From assembly GCA_963691655.1 (NCBI GenBank), contig OY829327.1:66104079-66168078 (forward strand): a stretch of 64,000 nt of DNA, given 5' to 3'. Position 1 is the first letter of the stretch. Every line of letters starts with the position of its first letter. This document shows positions 47,982-59,700 of the stretch, piece by piece. This stretch comes from Toxonevra muliebris (Eukaryota; Arthropoda; Insecta; Diptera; Pallopteridae). Both the position numbers and the translations under genes were made by a program. The notes beneath the pieces were generated by a model. The model saw only the letters and a list, made by a program, of their open reading frames with translations. It was not told the DNA's origin and searched no databases.

Positions 47982-50038
47982 CTAACAGCTGTTTTCTCCA
48001 TAGGTTTCTTTCCGTAGACCTGGGCATATATGGTTCTCTTGGTTTACGTCAGGCTGCACATATTTTTTCGTGACGGAAAAGCAAACCGAGCAATATAAAA
48101 TATCTGTGCCAAAGGTTTCAAGGTTTCAAAAGCTTGAAAAGGCTCAATGGGTAGAAAAACCCAAAAAAAGACATTTATTACTTAGAAGGAAAGAACTAAA
48201 AATTGGAAAAAAGAGGCAAACCAGTGAAAAAGGCAAAATTTCTAAAAAAAAAATGGTAAAAAGGGGAAAAAATAAAAAATAGAATTTGGAATAAGGGGGG
48301 TTTTATGTATATATTTTATCGGTCATCATGTGGGATTAAGTCGAAAAAAATAAGAATTCTCTCATAATCCACTTCCTGCATAATTATATGTCTACGTAAT
48401 TAATATCTTTTTTCAAATTAGATACTGGAGTAAGTATTGTATGAAAAGCGGTAATACTTAATGCTAAGTTCAGGGCTTTTCATAGAGAATGTAAGACCCA
48501 AGCCAACAGATATTTTTGAAGCCATTCAAAATTTGAAACTTCAGGAAGTAAATGCCATATATAACATTTATATGTTTCAATGGTATTTAATAGAAATTTT
48601 ATTTTATCGCTTTAAGTTGAATTTTATGAACATAAAAATGCTTTATGTAGGACGAAGACGTCGAGTTATTTTGAAGATTCTTGCAGGCTGCAAAGATACT
48701 TACATGACCGCCTTAACTACTTTAATTGGTTTTAATGATTTTGGAGTCATTGGAAAGTTGTGGGGTAGTCAATGTAGAAAATCTATCTTCCATTTATTAT
48801 GAATATTTTGCTAATTTGCCTTTTCTTTTATCTACCGGTCAATATTCCTAAATGTAGAATTTTCAGTTTTCCATTTGTGTACTCATAAATTTTGTGGTTT
48901 CATGAAAATTATGTTTTTCTGTTTGTATTGAGTTATTTACTTATAGAATAACTTCTTTTATATCAGTTATTTTTAAGTCAACATTTCGAGTTCGAAAATC
49001 TTTACATCTTTTCAATGCCTAACTTCATACTATACAACTTGAATTAAAATTTTAAAAGATATGATAAATTACATTTTCTTTCCAAAATTATTAATTTACA
49101 CCAAATTGGTTTTTTTTGCTTATTTTAAATCTCATCATAAAACAATATTTATGTTATGTGTTGGTAATAAATACATATTTATTTATCAACATACGTACAC
49201 ATATCTTTAACATTTGTATGTAAATACTTATAATATTACTTTATCATCATCAATAAGGTGGTGAATTGCAAATTCAGTAAATAGGTTTAATAGTATTTGA
49301 ACAAATATGTATATAATGTTCATATGACCATATGTATATGTATGTGTAAGTCTGCACATAAGAACATACATATTACCAAGTTGTCATTATACGAAAATAA
49401 TATATGTTCACAGTGTAATGCTATCTACACTGTGACCACACTGCAAAACAATCTCTATCTTTTAACTGAAGCGTTCTATTTCTAAACGACGGTATAGTGA
49501 CGGTAAAGTAATCAATGTGCGATTTGTATATACACAAATCTAGGGCACTATTTCACTATGAATTGGGTCATATTTAAAATAACTATTTACGAGTTTTTTG
49601 TATCGTGACCCAACGAGCAACTAAGTAAGTTCCGAAGTTCTTAAAGCTCTTATCAACCTTGTGTGTGAATGAATGTATGTTTATATAAGAGCATTGAAAA
49701 TCCATGCAAAACGATACATAGCATTTCACACAAATAATATACAAGTATACATATGGACTACTCTCTTGGAAGGACACTTTTACCTAACACCATCAATCAA
49801 TAATATTAACTTTTGCTCCAATGTACAAATGAGTTAGTAACTGAAATTTTGTTTACAAAAAAAAAAAAAGAAGAAAACCGTTGATATATTTCGCTAGTAG
49901 CAAAAATCGTTCATTTATTCGAAATCACTCGAGTGATTTTTCCACTTCTATCGAATGAATTGTAGTGTTAATAATATTCCACTTTAGTTTGTAAAGTTAA
50001 TTCAAAAGTATTGTATCACCCTGTATGTTATTTTTGAG
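47982..50038. other. AT-rich interval, no supported gene
   Basis: A 113-codon plus-strand frame at 48461-48802 (contains RRRRVILKILAGCKDTYMTA) is the longest here; it matches no family I know and could be a transposon scrap. Lys-rich frame 48070-48282 is low complexity. Confidence 0.35.
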
Positions 50039-51195
50039 ATGTCAAAACACAACGAAGAAGATGAGGAGAAAGGTAATAAAAAACGCTTCGTTCAAAGTCC
50101 CGTTATTCGTGCGCACTCAAAATTTCGCGGTATAGTTGAAAAAGTGAGTTTCACTTCGTTGGTTGTATGATAACCAAAAAAAATAACCAAAAATAAAACA
50201 TTTGAATTATTACATCAGATGTGGGGTCAAAATCCAAAGAAAATGTCACGAAAATTAAATAAAATCAAACTAATTCATACTTTGGAAGAAGGAGGTGTTA
50301 CTTATCCTGATACGACCACTGTGTCACAGCTGCGCAAATTATTGAATGCTGCACAAGGTAACGATACTGCGAGTGATATGGGTGCTCATGATGAGGTATA
50401 CGCGGCTTTTGATGTTGTGAGTAGCGTAGATAATGACGACTTGGATGCTGCAATCGTTTTATTGGAGAAGAAGAGAAAGACGCTGCTGCTTAAAAAGAAA
50501 TTGGAAGCATTGGAGGAGGAAACTACCGGTGGGCTGCAGCACCTTCCAATCGTTGATATCGGTTGTTGTCCGACTTCGAGAATGCGGTTAAGATCAACAA
50601 ACAAAATGATCATTTTATGTATACCATATGTGCATGCGACGTCTGTTGATCGGCACTGTTGCAATCTACAACGAGTTGAAGGAGGCTCTCCTCAAGCAAT
50701 TTAAACGCAACGTCTCAACCAACGACGTTTACAGGGAAATGTATAAACGTCGCCGCTTGGCTAATGAGAGCATCATCTGCTACATACTGTCAGTAAAGGA
50801 GATTGCAGCACAAGTGAACCCAAGTAAAGACGAGGTGATCAGTGCCGTGATTGAGGGATTAGGAGATAATACAGCATACAGCATTTCTATACTGTACACA
50901 GCAAAGAATTTGGAAGAACTTCAAGAACTCCTCGTAAAAAACGAAAAGAAACGAGTAAGTGACCGTAACACCAGGAATTAAGATCAACGCCAGAGTGCTT
51001 CTGTTAAGACGAACACTACTAATATCAGATGCTTCAACTGCTCTCAACTTGGGCACATTTCCACTCAATGCAAGTAACTTAAGCGTGCTATTGGATCGCA
51101 CTTCCGGTGTGGTAGCAAAGCCTCCGACGAAGACAGTGAATGCCGTCAGCAGTGAAGCAAGTGATCCGGGCATATGTATAGTGACGACATAAAAT
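50039..51195 (+). pseudogene. LTR-retrotransposon gag relic (capsid plus CCHC knuckle)
   Basis: An N-terminal SAP-like/acidic part (50219-50620) is followed, in another frame from 50628, by a capsid-like helix region containing YNELKEALLKQFKRNV and IICYILSVKEIAAQV. After an in-frame TAA near 50978 the same frame reads a zinc knuckle CFNCSQLGHISTQC (51030-51071, C-x2-C-x4-H-x4-C), then more stops. At least one frameshift and two stops disable it. An ATG at 50039 begins a 44-codon frame that ends before this. No protease or polymerase follows. Ty3/gypsy-type gag by resemblance. Confidence 0.7.
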
Positions 51196-51599
51196 TATTG
51201 TAATTTTAATCGCACAACCCTAGTCCACTAATACATACATATATACAAATATTAATACGCAACAAACACAAAAAAAAAATTCTCTAACCTTTGAGAAATT
51301 TATAGTTCTCTTTGTTGATATCCAACATGATTCTCCAATCGATATCAAATATTTTTCTTTCATTGGCTTTCAAATTGAGGATGAGTTGAGATATATTTGA
51401 GAAAATATTTACATATTTTATTATGGCAACACTGCTAGTGGACTTGCAAAAAATATGTATCTGGCAGTGATTGTGAATAACATGTTTTTCCACAAAAGTG
51501 AAGTGAAAAAAGGAAGAAAACGAAGTGAAAATAATTTTTGCGAAAAACTTTAATTTTAAAAGTAAGAATAATGCATAAAAGTAAAAAATTAAAAAGTGA

Positions 51600-51782
51600 A
51601 ATAAGGCAGGAAGTGGACTTATTGTCGAAGCGCTCAAAGCTGCTGAAACTTTTATGCTAGAGCCTTCTACTTTAACTGCCAACCAAAATTGTTTACTCCC
51701 AAGTGATATTGACATGAGCGAGGAGGAAAATGACGATATGGAAGATAATTCAGAAGAAGAATTTACAGCGGAAAATTTGTGA
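51600..51782 (+). CDS. Unrecognised acidic C-terminal reading frame
   Basis: Reads GSGLIVEALKAAETFMLEPS then a Ser/Asp/Glu-rich end (DMSEEENDDMEDNSEEEF) and stops. A AATAAG just before it could be a splice acceptor. Could be the last exon of a degraded transposase or an unknown small gene; I cannot assign it. Confidence is low. Confidence 0.2.
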   Translation, partial: NKAGSGLIVEALKAAETFMLEPSTLTANQNCLLPSDIDMSEEENDDMEDNSEEEFTAENL

Positions 51783-53218
51783 TATGAAATTGTTAAAATT
51801 TTAAGTTGCTTTTGAAGTTCATAAGCAAAGAAGTAAAATATGGTTGTCATTTAAAATTTCCTTTTATTTTTTGTGTTTCAATTAAATAGAAATAATTATT
51901 GCTTAAGACAATACTGTAAATTTCCTTTAAGACCAATTATAGAATTACGTTAGAATTCAAGTTGAGAACTACAATTTTCTCCAGTTGATAACTATAATTA
52001 TTACCATACAAAAAAAAATGCCCTTTTTGTTGAGAATGCTATAGTACTCCAATGGAGTTGCTATTGAGAATTAACGTTGGAAATTTGAAAAAGGTATTTG
52101 ATATCAACTTCACCTTAAGTTGATCTCAAACCCAAATGTTTGTTGGGTATGTATATTTATATAAATCATACTAAAACAATTATGTAATTAATTTATATAT
52201 TAAGATATTACCAACAATTCACATCTACAGAACGGAAACTAAACGGTACAACAGGAGGAAAAATAGTATGAAAGGACATGCATCAAACTGAACTGGCACT
52301 CAGACTTAGATCATGGTCTAAGGTAGTAGCTTGGTGGCTATATTGCCCTCTATTGCTAGTTTATATGTAATAAACCTAATTGATGCGTCCGCACGGAAGG
52401 ATAGTAGAAAAGAGTCGTTAGTTTATATCAGCAGAGCGTCCGCATGCTAGGTTCATAATACATTATTCATTCGTGAGGTGTTGATTGGATCTTGAAGTAA
52501 GTCCTTACGTCAGGATTAAGTTTCCGCTGAGGTATTAATCGTCATCAGGGGGTCGTATCCACGTGGCACGAAGTTGCCACGGACCATACTAACGACAACG
52601 ACCTTGCCACCGTGTCACGAAGACCCGCCAAGGAAGGCAAACGAGCGCCAACGAAGGCAAAATAACGTCCTAGAGGGACGATTGAGAGGCTACAAGGAAC
52701 AAACAGAGACTATTCGAAGTACAACGAACACAAATACTAACACACGAATAACACGGCCACACAAAAAAAAAAGTTTTCTGATCTGGGGGTCTGACTATGT
52801 TTACTATATGTTTTTGGGGTCGCTAAATCCGAATCCGATGCCCATTTAACTCCATCACATCAGGATTCGGACATAACCTCAAAAAACCTATATCTTCACC
52901 TATTAAACGCATATAAGCCTAACAATGAAGTTATAATCTATAAATAAATCTATGCTCTTAAGCCCCATAACACTTTGACCCATTAACCACATAACCCCGC
53001 AACACAACATACAACTCTAACAACCACGTATGTTAGGCATTTAACTTGGTATCTACGTTATTTTAATAGCCGCATAATTCTGGCTATTGCACCTTTCCTC
53101 GCGCAATTTTTGTTTTGACTTCAGCGCGTTAGTAACGTTAGTTTTTCGATCGGGTTTTGTACATCATGTAGCCCTTAAAAGGGCTGTTTGGTGAAGCTGC
53201 TTATTCAGGCATATTATT
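51783..53218. other. Interval of unclassified repeat-like sequence
   Basis: Contains TTGAG/TTGATAAC-rich stretches (51950-52150) and a GC-richer block (52380-52760) that looks transposon-derived, but I could not identify termini or proteins. Confidence 0.3.
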
Positions 53219-53738
53219 TTAATTGTTCTCTTTTTTCGAGCTATATCGAGTTCTTTTCTCTTCAAAAGATCGATGCAATGGATTTATTTTACGCTTCTTG
53301 TTTTGTCCAAGTGTTTCTCTTTTGAGCATCCAGCTAAAATCTGCCAGCATATTGACGTTCCACCGTCCTTGAAAGCGAGTTTCAATAACTTTAATATCTT
53401 GGTGGAAACGTTCACCCTGTTCTTCACTGAAATGCCCTAGGTTCTCGGCAAATTCATCAAGATGAGAGTGCAGGAAATGCAGCTTTAAGTTCATCGTAGT
53501 CCTTTATCATCTTGGCAACTATTTCTTTGTACTGTGGACTTTTTTGGTTTCCCAGGAAGTTTCGTGCAACTTCTCGAAAACTCAGCCAAGCTGCTTTCTC
53601 CTGATCATTCATCTTGCTGATAAAGACATTATCTCTGAACATTTTCCGAATTTGAGGACCATCAAACACCCCCTCTTTAATTTTGGCATCAGAAAGTGTA
53701 GGGAATACCATTTTCAAATATTCGAAACATTTGTCCAT
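53219..53738 (-). pseudogene. Relic of an insect multicopy transposon-like protein
   Basis: The first frame (53738-53457) reads FDGPQIRKMFRDNVFISKMN and later AAWLSFREVARNFLGNQKSP. A frameshift near 53495 leads into NLKLHFLHSHLDEF, then EEQGERFHQDIKVIETRFQG and MLADFSWMLKRE. The HFLHSHLD...GERFHQD...MLADYCWxLKR pattern is a known repeated, uncharacterised arthropod family, which I recognise by pattern but cannot place in a transposon superfamily. The N-terminal part is missing. Confidence 0.6.
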
Positions 53739-54239
53739 CTTATCAATTGAGTTTATTGAGTTATGAGGTTAAATGGGTTATACGACGCAGGAATTCCCCG
53801 GTACCACACCCGGCGGTAAGCATTCGTAAAATACAGACATCTACGCTGGTGTTCCATTGTGCCACGCTCTGCTAGGAATTAGTAGTTATAATTGTTGGAA
53901 TTAAATTAGAATAAACTAGAGGAAAGGAAATAAAGAAAAGTTCACCATTAGTTAGTGCGTCCCCGGTCTCTAAATAAATTTTCTATGATTCGAATCTTGG
54001 ACTCAGTTAGTGATACCCAGGCTAGAGCTTCGTTACAAAGCTTCGTGTACAAATATAACACTACTACTACTACTATTATGGCACAACAGCACCTGGAGGG
54101 CCAAGGCCGAGCTTTTCGCATCCATTCATGTTGTGTGAGTTATATTTTTAATACACGAATGGAAGAGACCTACAGTCTTATGCCGAATCCGAATGGCGAT
54201 GTGAAAAGCTTTTTATAGCGATTTTTTAACTTTTGGAGG

Positions 54240-54375
54240 TTTGCCGTTGCCAGCCAAGAGGTGATGCCGTGCAGAAAAATTTTTATTTTCTATTTTGGAT
54301 TTTTGAGCGTGCCGAGATATGAACCCGCTTTGCGTAGCAGTCCAACACACTAACCACTAGGCTACGGCGACCACA
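54240..54375 (-). mobile_element. tRNA-derived SINE
   Basis: The minus strand has an A box TAGCCTAGTGGTTA (54351-54364) and a B box GGTTCATATCT (about 54314-54324) at tRNA spacing, then a non-tRNA body (AAAATAGAAAATAAAAATTT) shared with 41338-41460. The tRNA-like head begins GGTCGCCGTAGC. It does not fold into a clean tRNA and lacks a proper acceptor stem, so SINE rather than tRNA gene. Confidence 0.65.
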
Positions 54376-54759
54376 CAAATATTACACACCCAACTGAAAT
54401 GAGAGCTTAGGCTTTTTAGCAACGAGTTGCAGTTGAAAACGTAAACCTTTTTAGCATCTCTTTAGTTTAGGAGATATCAGGACATAATGGCTGTTTATGC
54501 TGGAAATTCCGTTGGAGCGGCTAAGAACGGTGGGGCTTAACTGCGTTTTCAACTTGCATTTTATAAAAATCAGGTAATAAATTTTGTCATGATTCAAATT
54601 TAAAAATTAGTACAAAATTAGTTTTAAAATTAATACAAAAATTAAACATTGAAATCTTCGCATTTTTCAAATTACGAATCAAGTTTTTTGGCACTAAATT
54701 TTTCTTAGTGCATAAAACATAAGTCAAGCGAGTGTAAAAAAGCGACTATAAAATTTAAA

Positions 54760-55954
54760 TACCCTGCAGTGAAAAGTTCTAGTTCCGAACTAGCGAATTC
54801 AATAGTTCTTAAGGGACTGTGACTGGTTCCACATCTATCTACTTTGCTTTACTACAACTGGCGAATTTAACATGGCGTTGTCATAGGAGGTGTCGATTGG
54901 TTACCTTATGCATTGCCCGAGGACTAGTGATTACACTAGGCCTTTAATAACTAGTTCGTTAATATCTAGTTTTTTCACTAGTTCTTGAATAACTAGTTTC
55001 AGCACTAGTTCTTAAATATCTTAAACACAACATTTTACAAACATGGTATAACTAATAAATAAAATGCGAATTTATTAAATGGCGATTTTTTTTAATAAAA
55101 AATAACAACTCAGAAAAAGAATACAATAGATCCATTTTGTAAGAAGATGAATTATTAAATTACATAATTGATACATAATAATAATATTTTTACTTGAATT
55201 TGAATAAGTTACGAATACATATATAAAATTAGATATTCTGCACATATTTTTCATAAACTTCCTTTAGGTTATCTTCGGATGTGTTAGTTTGGTTACCAAC
55301 ACTTTTTACTCAGCGAGTGTTTCCATTTATGTTTTGTTTTATGCAAAAGTAATTTCTGAAAAAGAATAATAAATAAATGAATAAATATATAATGTATGTA
55401 TGCAATAAAAAAATAAGTAAATTAATAAATAAATTATTAAATAAATGACAAATAAATAAATAAATACTTACATTGGGGCTGCAAATTTGGGCCATGGGTT
55501 ACGTTCATACGCTGTACTTTACGATAAGTTGATTGTTTTCATCTACGAACTTTTTGTTCAACAATTTATTAATAACTACACTTTCAGCAAATTACAAATC
55601 TTTTTTAATTTGTTTTATATAACAACACTTTTTTACAAATTCACTTAACCTCTTGCGTCCGATTTGCTCAAAAATTACACAATAACAAGAAAAATTAGAT
55701 GAAGACAAATAAATTCAATACCTGTTAAAATAGCAGTAAATGACGTAGAACAATTACGAAGCAAAGTTAAAACTTCGAACTGGCGAATCTATAGATGGAC
55801 TTAATATGCACCAGTTCAAGAAAAAAAGAAAATCGTTTTGTTTCAACTGGTGAATTTTTGCATTTAATTAGGAACCAACTACCGAACTAGTGAATTTGTT
55901 CCAACCACAAAACTAGATATTTTCGTATCTAGTTCGCTGTTTCACTGCCGGGTA
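54760..55954. mobile_element. Inverted-repeat element with ACTAGTT repeats
   Basis: Left ACCCTGCAGTGAAAAGTTCT and right (minus strand) ACCCGGCAGTGAAACAGCGA are inverted ends. CAGTG is hAT-like, but no 8 bp duplication was found. The interior carries many ACTAGTTCTTGAATA-type repeats (54940-55020) and an AAATAAATAAAT-rich patch. About 1.2 kb, noncoding. Confidence 0.5.
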
Positions 55955-56300
55955 CCTTCTCGCTGTCTGACTGTTCCAAGCTATAATACTTGTATGTATG
56001 CAACAACAATAATAATAGTATTGACGCTGTCATTAATAATAGGCCAGCTGGTGTTTTTTCGAAAGTACATTTACTTCATTTTAACTTTTGGCTTTTTCTT
56101 TAATTAAGGAAAGAAAATGAGTGAAGAGAATGTGAAAAATGTTGCCATGGTAATTTTCATACATTTTTATATTTTCACAATTTCCGCATTTAAAAAAAAT
56201 ATAGCAACAGCAAAAATAATAAACTGATGTAATATGCAAACATGATATTTTGAGCATTTTACTATAACATTTACATACATATGCATATATAAGTATGTAT

Positions 56301-57895
56301 GTACATTAGAGTGGGTCGAAGAAAAAAGTTTGGAAAGTCCACTCCCTATTTGAAAGCTTATGTGGAGAGTATCTCGAAACCAAAAAAAAAAAAAAAATTT
56401 TTGAACCACCCTAAAAACAGCCAAAATAATTTTTTTTATCATAACTTAGGTATTTGGTGTCCGATATTAATAAATGGAACATTGTTTTAAACGTCTTGAC
56501 GAGTACAACATTTCACTCTTAGATGTTATTTATCTCCGAACTCATATTTCATTAGTGAAGTCTGTTACTCAAAGTTCTACCCCCCTAAATGCATTTTCAT
56601 TTTTCACAAAATTAAAGCTCTTAAAAAATCATTAAGTTCTCAACCCCAAGAAGTGTTCAACTGAATCCATAAACAAGCAAGTTATAGCTACTTAAATTTT
56701 TGATGCGATTTTAATTAAGTTCGATTTTTTTGTTGTAGTTCAAAACAAAAGAGCAATATTTAGAATTAAAAGTGCCAGATGATCAACGAAATTCATTTAT
56801 TGTTCTTCAATAAATCAAACATAAGTGTTCCAAAAAATCGTAAACTTAATGATTGTACACCAATAGTTATAAAAACTCTTTGAAAGTTGGAACAACTAGC
56901 AAGCATTCCAACAGTTGTAATAACTACACTTCGAAGATACGTAAATAGCCTTGTGGAAAAACATTATGCTATATTAAAACATCGTTCTAAATACGACGAA
57001 ACAAATTGGAAAAAGCTATTTCTAATTTGCCAATGCAAGTGCGGCTTAGAATCTAACGTTCGAACCCGTAAATGCCATACATTTTTTTGTAGTCAGTGCA
57101 TGCTGAGATTGTTGTCGTTAGATAATTTTATGCAAAAATTGATAATGTTGGAACTGAATATGAAATTGAGCCTGAATATAATGTTCTTTCCAAAAGTTAC
57201 GTTCCTGGCTCAATTGCGGATGACTAGGAAAAGGTGTCGATATATCATCACGAAATTATTTTCAAGCACATATTAAATAAAATGAAGCGAAATATAATAA
57301 GCTTTTGAGCTAAATCTTGGCGTGATTCCAGATGGCCATAATGCTCACGGCTTTCCAATTTGGCAATTATATGGCCCTACCATATTTTACCTTAAAGAAC
57401 AGGATATTTTTTATTTTTAATAAGTTACGCTAAAAATTGCTGACATATATATGAACAATTGAATATTATGCGAAATAATGCTAATTGCATCAAAAATCTA
57501 AGTAGCTATGACTTGTTTGTTTATGGATTTAGTTGAACACTTCTTGGGCTAGAATTTAATGATTTTTTAAAGGCTTTAACTTTGTGAAAAATAAAATTGC
57601 AGTTAAGGGGGTAGAACATTGAATAACAGATTTCACTAGTGAAATATAACTTCAGAGATGAATAATATCTAAAAAGGGAATGTTATACTCATCAAGACGT
57701 TTACAACAATGTATCATTTATTAATATCGGACATCACATACCAAAGTTATGATAAAAAATCATTTTGGCTGTTTTTAGGGTGGTCCAAAAATTTGTTTTT
57801 TTTTGTTTTTGTGATATTCTCCACATAAGCTTTCAAATAGGGGGTGGACTTTTCAAACTGTTTTTTTATGTGGGGACCGACGCGCTCCAATGTAC
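56301..57895. mobile_element. Element with ~410 bp terminal inverted repeats
   Basis: Left arm 56301-56715 and right arm ~57488-57895 are reverse complements along their length (for example TATTTGAAAGCTTATGTGGA in both orientations, and TCATCAAGACGTTTACAACA / its diverged mate). Both ends read GTACATTRGAG. The 770 bp centre holds a degenerate frame 56887-57276 with Cys-rich CQCKCGLES... but only a TTG start. Superfamily not assigned. Confidence 0.65.
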
Positions 57896-58081
57896 ATACC
57901 GATATTGTTAACTTTATTAAATATAAAATAAAAACTGAAAATATCAAAATATCACTTAAAGTAATGCTTGTGACAGTGTAATTAGTGATATATGTTTCTT
58001 TCTGTTCTACGAAATTTTGACTGGAATGTCCAAAAATTTAAATGCATATCGTACAATATTCTTCTTACAATAGTTGATTAA

Positions 58082-58700
58082 GGTATAATCTCACTTTACA
58101 AGGCAAAAAAAAAAAAAAAAATAGAATTTTCTATATTTTATTACTCAGTCAATTTAATATTTATGAACTTAATTTTTTTTTAATATGATACTACATTATT
58201 ACAGAGTATAAAATTTTTTTTTTTGTTTTTTCTTCATGTTTCAGAACTGGCTTTTCTGAAACAAAAAATCAAACGGAATTGTTTAATATACATCTCGTTA
58301 CGCAGGAATCAACCAGATTTAGTGTAAAAAAGCAAAAAAAAAAAAACTCAAGTTTTTTTTAAAAAAAAAGTGTCGAAAAAGCTTCTGTTTTTTGAGATGT
58401 TTTTTTCTCTAAAAAACCCAAAAAAAATTGCCGTGAAATTCTGGTTGATTCCTGTGTAAATTACTCACACAAACACAACACACCATTTTTTAAAATCCGT
58501 CTAGTATTCCGAGATTAACTGTCCGCCATGTAAAAAAAACTCATTTCGAGAAAAACGCGTTTAAAGTGTTTTTTTTTGGGTTTTGAATACATGTATTTAG
58601 ATATCTAAAAAAAGAGATAGGAGTATATTCTAAACATACTAAGGAATAAAATCATGTAAAAAAAAATAATTTTTTGAAAATTATAAAGTGAGATTATACC
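58082..58700. mobile_element. TTAA-flanked MITE
   Basis: TTAA at 58078-58081 and 58701-58704 flank inverted ends GGTATAATCTCACTTT(A/G) (left GGTATAATCTCACTTTACAA; right, minus strand, GGTATAATCTCACTTTATAA). TTAA duplications are made by piggyBac, Kolobok and some Sola elements. The 619 bp interior is A/T-run rich and noncoding. Confidence 0.75.
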
Positions 58701-59700
58701 TTAATACGTTATTTGTGTATATGTTAATAAACCTTTTTTTAAATTTTTGGGGTGCTTCTGATTTTATGCTATGTTCTTATAGTTTTTCGACTCACATCGC
58801 CGATCTGAAACACTGCAGTGATGAAAATATTTTTTTTTTTTTAAATTTAGCGAGTGCAAAAAATTACTCCCATAAATTGAAAATTTTCCTTTCTCGAAGT
58901 GCATCGGAAACCCCCCTCCCCCTCCCTCTCCCCCTCCCAAAAAAAAAAATATACAGTTTTTTTTCACAGTTTTTAGTTTACACTTTTGCAATCAAAAAGC
59001 ACCTCCAAATTTTAAATTTTTTGTGTAGTTATATACGAATTCCAAAAATCTCTGAATTTCTGGGACCAATTTTAAACCAAATGCTGAGGTCCCGAGATGG
59101 ACATCCCTAGTACTGCATTCTGATGCACATCTCTTGAAGCTTGAAGTCGGACCCTTTTTTTACCCTATCGCACATTAATTTTTTTTGTTTGGCTTCCTGC
59201 TTATAAAACAAATAAACCAAATAAATAGGTAAATAAATAACTAAAAAATAATTGTCTTAAATTAGTTTTCGCCAATAATTACTTACTAAAAACTTAACTT
59301 TCTTGTTTTTGTTTTACTGTCGTATACGGGAGCATACCAAAGAATGGGATTTCTTTTACCCATATATACCGAACTTAATGTGCCTGCCGAACTTGTTTCA
59401 ACAAGAAGCGTATTAGAAGCATATCGAAGTGAAATTGTATTAAATATTGCTGTAGAGTAAGAATGTATACATCAAAGAGCATCACGACCATCACACAAAC
59501 TGAACCTCGGTTTTCGGCGAAGCATTTTTGAGTATCTATAATTTGTGAGGGTTTATTTGGCCAAAAGTAGCCTACAGAAATATTTCCCGTTACAAAAGGT
59601 GATTTTAAGAGGACGAACGGTAATCGCTAGTGCAAAAAAAATTTGGGCATCATCATAAAATAAAGCAAGGTTTTTAGAGGAGCCCAAAAAATTTTTTTTA
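58701..59700. other. Noncoding interval
   Basis: Contains a C/T tract (CCCCCTCCCCCTCCCTCTCC, 58912-58938) and a plus-strand frame 58688-59110 without a domain; nothing else supported. Confidence 0.35.

Noticed and set aside
51284..51850. 188-codon minus-strand frame
   Set aside because: Ser/Phe/Leu-rich antisense of an acidic plus-strand frame and AT-rich flanks; no recognisable domain.
54314..54375. True tRNA gene
   Set aside because: A and B boxes are present, but no consistent acceptor stem is seen, and the body is shared with another locus, so SINE is the better call.
55310..55495. Hydrophobic minus-strand frame (LFICHLFNNLFINLL)
   Set aside because: Derived from the AAATAAATAAAT repeat inside a transposon.
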